Origin: JANPCX01 sp050916095
GTDB taxonomy: Bacteria > Pseudomonadota > Gammaproteobacteria > Burkholderiales > Burkholderiaceae_C
Assembly (NCBI GenBank): GCA_050916095.1
Contig: CP050901.1
Location: 3,038,001-3,102,000 of the forward strand
Direction of reading: 5' to 3'
Length of the DNA stretch: 64,000 bases
Below are positions 58,064 through 64,000 of this stretch, piece by piece (the first letter of the stretch is position 1; each line of letters opens with the position of its first letter). Made by a program: the position numbers and the translations under genes. The notes beneath the pieces were generated by a model. That model worked only from the letters and a program-made list of their open reading frames with translations, did no database searches and was not told the origin of the DNA.

Positions 58064-60244
58064 TCAAGTTCGGGTGGCGAGAATCGTCACGTTGTCACCG
58101 CCGGCAGCGCCAAAAGCTTGCTCCCGCAGCGAGGCCAGTTGGTCCCTCACACGCGCCGCCTGCTCAAATTCCAAAGCACGTGCGTGATCCAGCATTTGTT
58201 TCTCCAGTTGTTTGATGCGTTTGGCCAAGTCCTTCTCGGACATGACTTCCTCTGACATCGAACCCTTGAGGCTCTTCGTCTCTACAAGGTCAGACTTGGG
58301 CGCATACACCCCGTCAATCAACTCCCGAACACGCTTGTTCAGCCCCTTAGGGGTAATGCCAAGTTTCATGTTGTGCGCGATTTGCTTGCTGCGACGTCGC
58401 TCGGTTTCACCAATCGCCCGCCTCATAGAGTCGGTCATTCGGTCTGCATACAGGATTGCCCTTCCCTCCATGTGCCGAGCAGCTCGGCCTATGGTTTGAA
58501 TCAGTGATCGCTCTGACCGCAAAAACCCTTCTTTGTCAGCGTCGAGGATGGCGACCAATGACACCTCGGGCAAATCCAAGCCCTCGCGCAGCAGGTTGAT
58601 ACCCACCAGCACATCGAACACGCCCAATCTCAAATCACGCAAGATTTCAACGCGTTCAACGGTGTCGATGTCGCTATGCAAATAGCGAACCTTCACACCG
58701 TTGTCGCTGAGGTAGTCCGTCAGTTGCTCGGCCATGCGTTTGGTCAAGGTGGTAACGAGCACCCGTTCGTGTTTGTCGCTGCGGATGCGAATTTCCTGCA
58801 GTACGTCGTCCACTTGGTGAGTCGCGGGGCGAACCTCTACTTCTGGGTCGACCAAACCCGTCGGGCGCACAAGTTGTTCAACAACTTGGCCGCCCTCCTG
58901 CGTTTTTTGCTTCTCGTAGTCAGCAGGCGTGGCCGATACAAAAATGACCTGTCGCATCTTGCCTTCGAATTCTTCAAACTTGAGCGGTCGGTTGTCCAAG
59001 GCGCTGGGCAAGCGGAACCCGTATTCCACCAAGGTGGTCTTGCGCGATCGGTCACCGCTGTACATGGCCCCAAACTGGCCGATGAGCACATGGGACTCGT
59101 CCGCGAACATCAATGCATCACTGGCCAAGTAGTCCACCAAGGTCGACGGCGGCTGGCCGGGCTCCGCCCCCGACAAGTGCCGCGTGTAGTTTTCAATGCC
59201 TTTGCAATGTCCTATCTCTTGCAGCATTTCCAGATCAAAGCGAGTACGCTGCTCGATACGCTGGGCTTCGACGAGTTTCCCTGCCACAACCAATTCGCTT
59301 GAGCGTTCACGCAACTCGGCTTTGATGGTGTCGATGGCGGCCAGCACACGATCACGCGGGGTCACATAGTGGCTGGATGGGTAGACCGTGAAGCGCGGAA
59401 TCTTTTGGCGAATCCGGCCGGTGAGCGGATCGAAGAGCTGCAGGCTCTCCACTTCGTCATCGAACAGTTCGATGCGTACCGCCAGCTCGGAATGTTCCGC
59501 AGGAAAGACATCCACCGTATCACCACGAACGCGGAATGTGCCACGGCTGAAGTCCATCTCGTTGCGCTGGTACTGCATGCGTATGAGCTGGGCGATGACG
59601 TCGCGCTGGCCAAGTTTGTCGCCCACCCGCAAGGTCATGACCATGCGGTGGTAGTCCGCAGGGTTGCCAATGCCGTAAATAGCTGACACGGAGGCCACGA
59701 TGATCACATCGCGGCGCTCGAGCAAACTTTTGGTCGCCGACAGCCGCATTTGCTCAATGTGCTCGTTGATGGCGCTGTCTTTCTCGATGAAAAGGTCACG
59801 CTGCGGCACATAGGCCTCGGGCTGGTAGTAGTCGTAATAACTGACGAAATACTCCACCGCGTTTTTCGGAAAGAACTCGCGAAACTCGCTGTAGAGCTGG
59901 GCAGCCAAGGTTTTGTTGTGGGCAAAAACAATGGCTGGGCGCCCCATTTGCGCGATCACATTGGCCATGGTGAAGGTTTTGCCGGATCCGGTCACCCCGA
60001 GGAGGGTTTGAAAACTCAAACCATCGCGCAAACCCTCCACCAGTTGCGCGATCGCCGTGGGTTGATCCCCTGCGGGGGCGTAGGGCTGAAACAGCTGGAA
60101 AGGCGAGTCGGGGTACGTGACGAAATGGCCTTCTGGAGCAGTCGTTGACTCCGTGCCATCCTCCCCATCCATGCCCAATGGCACATCCTTATGCGCTATT
60201 GGCATGAGCTGTATTGGCTGGGGTGGAGGGGAAGAAGTTGGCAT
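58064..60244 (-). CDS. uvrB: UvrABC excision nuclease subunit B
   Basis: A helicase-like subunit that verifies damage and loads UvrC. Walker A LLGVTGSGKTFTMA is near residue 81-94, the beta-hairpin YYDYYQPEAYVP follows, and the C-terminal UvrC-binding helices (KQLEKQMLDHARALEFEQAARVRDQL) are present. The open frame gives 726 residues. E. coli UvrB has Walker A near residue 39-46, so about 44 extra Pro/Gly/Ser-rich residues stand at the N-terminus here; a start at one of the inner Met (residue 14 or 25) is possible. Divergent from the aminotransferase. Confidence 0.96.
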   Translation of the reverse strand: MPTSSPPPQPIQLMPIAHKDVPLGMDGEDGTESTTAPEGHFVTYPDSPFQLFQPYAPAGDQPTAIAQLVEGLRDGLSFQTLLGVTGSGKTFTMANVIAQMGRPAIVFAHNKTLAAQLYSEFREFFPKNAVEYFVSYYDYYQPEAYVPQRDLFIEKDSAINEHIEQMRLSATKSLLERRDVIIVASVSAIYGIGNPADYHRMVMTLRVGDKLGQRDVIAQLIRMQYQRNEMDFSRGTFRVRGDTVDVFPAEHSELAVRIELFDDEVESLQLFDPLTGRIRQKIPRFTVYPSSHYVTPRDRVLAAIDTIKAELRERSSELVVAGKLVEAQRIEQRTRFDLEMLQEIGHCKGIENYTRHLSGAEPGQPPSTLVDYLASDALMFADESHVLIGQFGAMYSGDRSRKTTLVEYGFRLPSALDNRPLKFEEFEGKMRQVIFVSATPADYEKQKTQEGGQVVEQLVRPTGLVDPEVEVRPATHQVDDVLQEIRIRSDKHERVLVTTLTKRMAEQLTDYLSDNGVKVRYLHSDIDTVERVEILRDLRLGVFDVLVGINLLREGLDLPEVSLVAILDADKEGFLRSERSLIQTIGRAARHMEGRAILYADRMTDSMRRAIGETERRRSKQIAHNMKLGITPKGLNKRVRELIDGVYAPKSDLVETKSLKGSMSEEVMSEKDLAKRIKQLEKQMLDHARALEFEQAARVRDQLASLREQAFGAAGGDNVTILATRT

Positions 60245-60377
60245 CGCAGATAAAATTCGTGTTTCCCGCAGGGTTGCGGCTTGGGGTTAGCCGTACAGGT
60301 TAGCCCAAAACGACAGACCCTGCGCCCACCCCATCCGGCCCCGCCAGACGCTGGGCTTGCTGAATAAGGATTTCTCC

Positions 60378-61577
60378 ATGTCTTCGCTCTTCGCCGCCGT
60401 CGAAATGGCTCCACGCGACCCCATTCTGGGCCTCAACGAGCAATTCAACGCCGACCCCAACCCCGCCAAAGTGAACCTCGGCGTGGGGGTCTACTACGAT
60501 GAAAACGGCAAGCTTCCATTGCTGAAGTGCGTGGCTGCGGCTGAAAAACAAATTCAAGAAGCCAGCAAGCCACGTGGCTACTTACCCATTGACGGCATCG
60601 CCGCCTACGACAAAGCGGTGCAAGGGTTGGTGTTTGGTGCAGAAAGCGCCGCTGTGCTTGAGGGCCGGGTGGCCACCGTACAAGGGTTGGGCGGCACCGG
60701 CGGCCTGAAAATTGGCGCTGACTTTTTGAAGCGCCTGAACCCGAATGCCCAGGTGCTCATCAGCGACCCAAGTTGGGAGAACCACCGCGCCTTGTTCACC
60801 AGTGCGGGCTTCACTGTCAACACCTACCCCTACTACGACGCAGACAAACGTGGCGTGAATGCAGCCGGCATGTTGGCCGCGCTGCAAGCCGCCCCCAAAG
60901 GCACGGTTGTGGTGTTGCACGCTTGCTGTCACAACCCAACCGGCTATGACCTGACCCCAGCAGAGTGGGCCAAAGTGGTTGATGTTGTTAAGGCACAAGG
61001 CTTGGTCGCGTTCCTGGACATGGCTTACCAGGGTTTTGGTGACGGCATTGCACAAGACGGCGCGGTAGTGGCTCAGTTCCTGGCCAGCGGTGTGGACTTT
61101 TTTGTCTCCACGTCATTCTCCAAAAGCTTCTCCCTCTACGGTGAGCGCGTGGGTGCATTGAGCGTGGTGTGCGACAGCAAAGAAGAAATGACCCGCGTGT
61201 TGAGCCAACTCAAAATCGTCATCCGCACCAACTACTCCAACCCACCGACCCACGGCGCGCAAGTGGTGGCCACCGTGCTCACCACACCCGCTCTGAGGGC
61301 TATGTGGGAGGACGAGCTGGGCGAAATGCGCGTGCGCATCAAGAAAATGCGCACCAGCTTGCAAACCAAGCTACAAGCGGCTGGCGTGAAGCAAGACGTG
61401 AGTTTCATCACCCGCCAGAACGGTATGTTCAGCTACTCAGGGTTGAACAAGGACCAAATGCAACGCCTGCGCCAAGAGTTCGGCATTTATGGCGTGGACT
61501 CTGGCAGGATTTGTGTCGCAGCCCTGAATGAAGGCAACATCGACGCCGTGGTCGCAGCCATTGCCAAAGTGAGCTGA
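60378..61577 (+). CDS. aromatic/aspartate aminotransferase (class I)
   Basis: A 399-residue PLP enzyme of the AspC/TyrB group that moves amino groups between aspartate or aromatic amino acids and 2-oxoglutarate. The PLP lysine is K249 in STSFSKSFSLYGERVGAL; HACCHNPTGYDLT and RICVAALNE are also seen. I start at MSSLFAAVE (60378), with AAGGA about 9 bases before. TyrB or AspC cannot be decided from sequence alone. Confidence 0.95.
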   Translation: MSSLFAAVEMAPRDPILGLNEQFNADPNPAKVNLGVGVYYDENGKLPLLKCVAAAEKQIQEASKPRGYLPIDGIAAYDKAVQGLVFGAESAAVLEGRVATVQGLGGTGGLKIGADFLKRLNPNAQVLISDPSWENHRALFTSAGFTVNTYPYYDADKRGVNAAGMLAALQAAPKGTVVVLHACCHNPTGYDLTPAEWAKVVDVVKAQGLVAFLDMAYQGFGDGIAQDGAVVAQFLASGVDFFVSTSFSKSFSLYGERVGALSVVCDSKEEMTRVLSQLKIVIRTNYSNPPTHGAQVVATVLTTPALRAMWEDELGEMRVRIKKMRTSLQTKLQAAGVKQDVSFITRQNGMFSYSGLNKDQMQRLRQEFGIYGVDSGRICVAALNEGNIDAVVAAIAKVS

Positions 61578-61597
61578 AATCACCTTCTCCCCCAGCA

Positions 61598-61624
61598 CAG
61601 CCCGGCGTGACCGGGCTTTTTTTC
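61598..61624 (+). terminator. rho-independent terminator after the aminotransferase
   Basis: AGCCCGG pairs with CCGGGCT across five bases, then seven T. About 20 bases after the stop. Confidence 0.92.
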
Positions 61625-61738
61625 GCCTACCCGCGCGGCCAGGTCATCAAAACGCAGCGATCTGTCATCAAAACTGTGGCTTTTCCGGATTTCAAAACAT
61701 CCCTTGGCCGTGCATGATCCAAGAGAAGACCACTAGAA

Positions 61739-61765
61739 TGCTGCAGCGCACCATTATTGTGGTGC
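61739..61765. promoter_or_regulatory. candidate PhaR site and hairpin before phaZ
   Basis: TGCTGCAGCGCA (61739-61750) resembles, from memory, PhaR-type operators of PHB genes. It overlaps the palindrome GCACCATTATTGTGGTGC. About 60-85 bases before phaZ. The regulator is not in the window. Confidence 0.35.
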
Positions 61766-61824
61766 TTTTCGGCGGCGGCCCCAAAAGTCCGCCCTTTTGA
61801 ATTTGCAAACCGACAGGAATCACC

Positions 61825-63273
61825 ATGCTTTACCAGTGGTATGAATCGCAGCGCGCCTTGATGAGCCCGTTTGCTGAGTTTGCAGGCGCCTCCGCCAAGC
61901 TCTACGGCAACCAGTTGTCACCATTCGCCGCCATTCCTGGCTCCCAGCGTATGTCGGCAGGTTTTGACTTGCTCAACCGACTGGCCAAGGAGTACGAAAA
62001 ACCTGAGTTTGATATCCGCTCAGTCAACGTCAACGGCGTGGAAATTGCCGTGCAAGAACAAGTGGCTCTGACCAAACCTTTTTGCCGCTTGTTGCGGTTC
62101 AAACGTTTCACCGACAAACCGGAGGCACTGGCCCATATGAAGGGGCACCCCACGGTATTGGTGGTGGCCCCGCTGTCAGGCCACCACTCCACGCTGTTGC
62201 GCGACACGGTGCGCGCCCTGCTCAAAGACCACAAGGTCTTCATCACCGACTGGACCGACGCGCGCATGGTACCGGCCGAAGTGGGCCCCTTCCACTTGGA
62301 CGACTATGTCCACTACGTGCAGGAGTTCATCCGCCACATTGGCCCGCAGGTGAATGTGATTTCGGTGTGCCAGCCCACGGTGCCAGTTCTGGCGGCTGTG
62401 TCATTGATGGCCAGCCAAGGGGAAGCTACGCCACGCACCATGACCATGATGGGGGGCCCGATTGATGCTCGCAAAAGCCCCACCGCCGTCAACAACCTGG
62501 CGATGAACAAGAGTTACTCCTGGTTCGAAAACAACGTGATCTACCGCGTGCCGGTGAACTACCCTGGGTGTGGTCGCCCGGTATATCCCGGCTTCATGCA
62601 GCACACTGGGTTTGTGGCGATGAACCCCGACCGTCACATGAGCTCGCACTACGACTACTTTCTTGACCTGGTGCGTGGTGACGACGACAGCGTGGACTCC
62701 CACCGTGTTTTTTACGACGAGTACAACGCGGTACTGGACCTGCCTGCCGAGTACTACCTCGACACCATCCGCGTCGTCTTCCAAGACTTCGCTTTGGTCA
62801 ACGGCACTTGGGAAATTGATGGGATCACCGTCACGCCACAAGACATCACCAGCACCGCCTTGCTCACCGTGGAAGGCGAGTTGGACGATATTTCGGGAGC
62901 CGGCCAAACCAAGGCGGCCCACGATTTGTGCACGGGCATTCCGATAGCGCGTCGCTTCCATTACGACGCCGAAGGTGCAGGCCACTACGGTATTTTCTCG
63001 GGCCGCCGCTGGCGCGAAAAAGTCTATCCGCATGTGCGCGATTTCATCGCCTCGCATCAGGCCGACGCTGCCGAACCACGTAGCAGCAAGGCGACCAACG
63101 CTGCGCCCAAAGCGTTGACCCTGGTCAAAGCTGCATCAACGGCCAAACCGAGCAAAAATGCAGCGGCCCAAAAGCCGGTAGCGACGAAAGTGGCTGCAAA
63201 ACCGGCGGCGAAATCAACGGTCAAAGCGGCTCCAAAAAAGCCTTTGAAAGTTAGCACTGGGCGTTCACGCTAA
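61825..63273 (+). CDS. phaZ: intracellular polyhydroxybutyrate depolymerase with basic tail
   Basis: A 482-residue PHB depolymerase of the PhaZa1 type that breaks down granule polymer. The N-terminus MLYQWYESQRALMSPF is typical. The nucleophile is a Cys, VCQPTVP (C182), as in Ralstonia eutropha PhaZa1, where the triad is Cys-Asp-His; GAGHYGIFSGRRW near 380-390 would hold the His. From about residue 416 there is a tail rich in Ala, Lys, Pro and Thr (AAKPAAKSTVKAAPKKPL) that resembles DNA- or granule-binding tails of PhaF-like proteins. Start has AGGA 8 bases upstream. Confidence 0.94.
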   Translation: MLYQWYESQRALMSPFAEFAGASAKLYGNQLSPFAAIPGSQRMSAGFDLLNRLAKEYEKPEFDIRSVNVNGVEIAVQEQVALTKPFCRLLRFKRFTDKPEALAHMKGHPTVLVVAPLSGHHSTLLRDTVRALLKDHKVFITDWTDARMVPAEVGPFHLDDYVHYVQEFIRHIGPQVNVISVCQPTVPVLAAVSLMASQGEATPRTMTMMGGPIDARKSPTAVNNLAMNKSYSWFENNVIYRVPVNYPGCGRPVYPGFMQHTGFVAMNPDRHMSSHYDYFLDLVRGDDDSVDSHRVFYDEYNAVLDLPAEYYLDTIRVVFQDFALVNGTWEIDGITVTPQDITSTALLTVEGELDDISGAGQTKAAHDLCTGIPIARRFHYDAEGAGHYGIFSGRRWREKVYPHVRDFIASHQADAAEPRSSKATNAAPKALTLVKAASTAKPSKNAAAQKPVATKVAAKPAAKSTVKAAPKKPLKVSTGRSR

Positions 63274-63318
63274 CCGCAACCGGTGTGCTGCCTCTTCAGG
63301 GGTGGCACACTGCGTCCC

Positions 63319-64000
63319 GTGAATTTGATCCCAACGCCATTCCCGCACGACCAGAACAAGCTCGCGGTTGCCGAATTGGCAGCGGCCTTACACGCCGTCT
63401 TGCCGCAAACCCAGTGCACACGCTGCGGTTACCCCGATTGCGCGAGCTACGCACACGCCATCGCCCAAGGCGAAGCGGACATCAACCAGTGCCCGCCTGG
63501 CGGTGCTGAAGGCATTGCCCGTTTGGCAGCCCTCACCCAGCGCCGGGTGATTCCCTTGCACCCGGACCACGGTACCGAAGGGCCCCGGCACATGGCCTTC
63601 ATCGATGAAGACTGGTGCATCGGCTGCACCCTGTGCATCAAAGCCTGCCCAATAGACGCCATCGTCGGCGGCCCCAAGGTCATGCATACCGTCATCGAAG
63701 CCCACTGCACCGGCTGCGAACTGTGTGTGCCGGTATGCCCGGTCGACTGCATCCTGCTGGAAAACACCACGGCCGACAAAACCGGCTGGGCCGCTTGGTC
63801 GCAAGAACAAGCGCAAACCTCACTGACACGTTATGAATTCCACCAGCAGCGCGTGCGGCGAGACAAAACCGAACACGATGAACGGCTGGCCGCCAAAGCA
63901 AAATCCAAACTCAGCGACCTGCCCGCCCACTCCACCCTCACCGACCCCGCAGAACTGGACAAAAAACGGGTGGCCATTGAAGCCGCCATGGCACGGGCCC
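63319..64000 (+). CDS. rsxB: RnfB/RsxB-type ferredoxin, 3' end outside the window
   Basis: At least 227 residues with no stop before the window edge. From GTG 63319 it reads VNLIPTPFPHDQNKLAVAEL, then the Fe-S domain CTRCGYPDCASYAHAIAQG..CPPGG and two 4Fe-4S motifs, CIGCTLCIKACP and CTGCELCVPVCP. This is the stand-alone RnfB/RsxB form of Burkholderiales, which lacks a membrane anchor here. In gammaproteobacteria Rsx keeps SoxR reduced; whether it does so here is unknown. The start is uncertain. Confidence 0.88.
   Translation, partial: MNLIPTPFPHDQNKLAVAELAAALHAVLPQTQCTRCGYPDCASYAHAIAQGEADINQCPPGGAEGIARLAALTQRRVIPLHPDHGTEGPRHMAFIDEDWCIGCTLCIKACPIDAIVGGPKVMHTVIEAHCTGCELCVPVCPVDCILLENTTADKTGWAAWSQEQAQTSLTRYEFHQQRVRRDKTEHDERLAAKAKSKLSDLPAHSTLTDPAELDKKRVAIEAAMARA

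Overview
The window looks like a chromosomal segment of a Burkholderiales bacterium, most likely family Comamonadaceae. Three things support this: a GC-rich core, the order secG - tRNA-Leu - nuoA-N - DUF2818 - NUDIX - DUF1178, and the isc and odh operon layouts. The placement rests on gene content and order; no database search was possible. Most of the window is housekeeping DNA, and most genes lie on the minus strand.

Layout. Positions 1-5000 hold a DinG-type helicase, a DUF465 protein, a PP2C phosphatase, a coiled-coil exported protein and the ATPase ZapE. Positions 5200-11550 hold the 2-oxoglutarate dehydrogenase operon (odhA, odhB, lpdA), interrupted by an AT-richer two-gene islet. Positions 11800-18400 hold a YkgJ-type cysteine-cluster protein, nitronate monooxygenase, an acyl-CoA dehydrogenase, etfBA, murI, tRNA-Leu(UAA) and a DUF1178 protein. 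Positions 18700-34850 hold NUDIX, DUF2818 and the full 14-gene nuo operon (respiratory complex I). Positions 34900-40000 hold tRNA-Leu(GAG), secG, tpiA, a quinone oxidoreductase, pnp and rpsO. Positions 40300-45600 are more accessory: a broken GH99/WbsX-like lipoprotein gene, a periplasmic binding protein, tsaD, a small winged-helix-like protein and two small mobile elements. Positions 45600-51000 hold the isc iron-sulfur cluster operon (iscR-S-U-A, hscB, hscA, fdx), which would supply clusters to complex I and the DinG-type helicase. An HDOD gene and a complete rRNA operon (16S - tRNA-Ile - tRNA-Ala - 23S - 5S, minus strand) follow. The right end has uvrB, an aromatic/aspartate aminotransferase, an intracellular PHB depolymerase and the start of rsxB, cut by the window edge.

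Points of interest. (1) Two ~240-bp palindromic, MITE-like elements show paired changes between copies that keep their stems; one sits inside the nuo operon and appears to supply the Shine-Dalgarno of nuoM. (2) A 164-bp element of related architecture lies beside a 242-bp IS4-like remnant. The remnant carries an exact 11-bp target duplication and splits a bidirectional terminator. (3) The first 12 codons of nuoD are duplicated upstream of nuoD with only synonymous differences. (4) A two-gene islet inside the odh operon encodes a possible permuted NlpC/P60-like hydrolase and a small two-helix membrane protein. (5) Four essential-type genes (lpdA, odhB, nuoI, iscU) each carry one extra base in a homopolymer; three of the four lie at GGCCG, which suggests sequencing artefacts.
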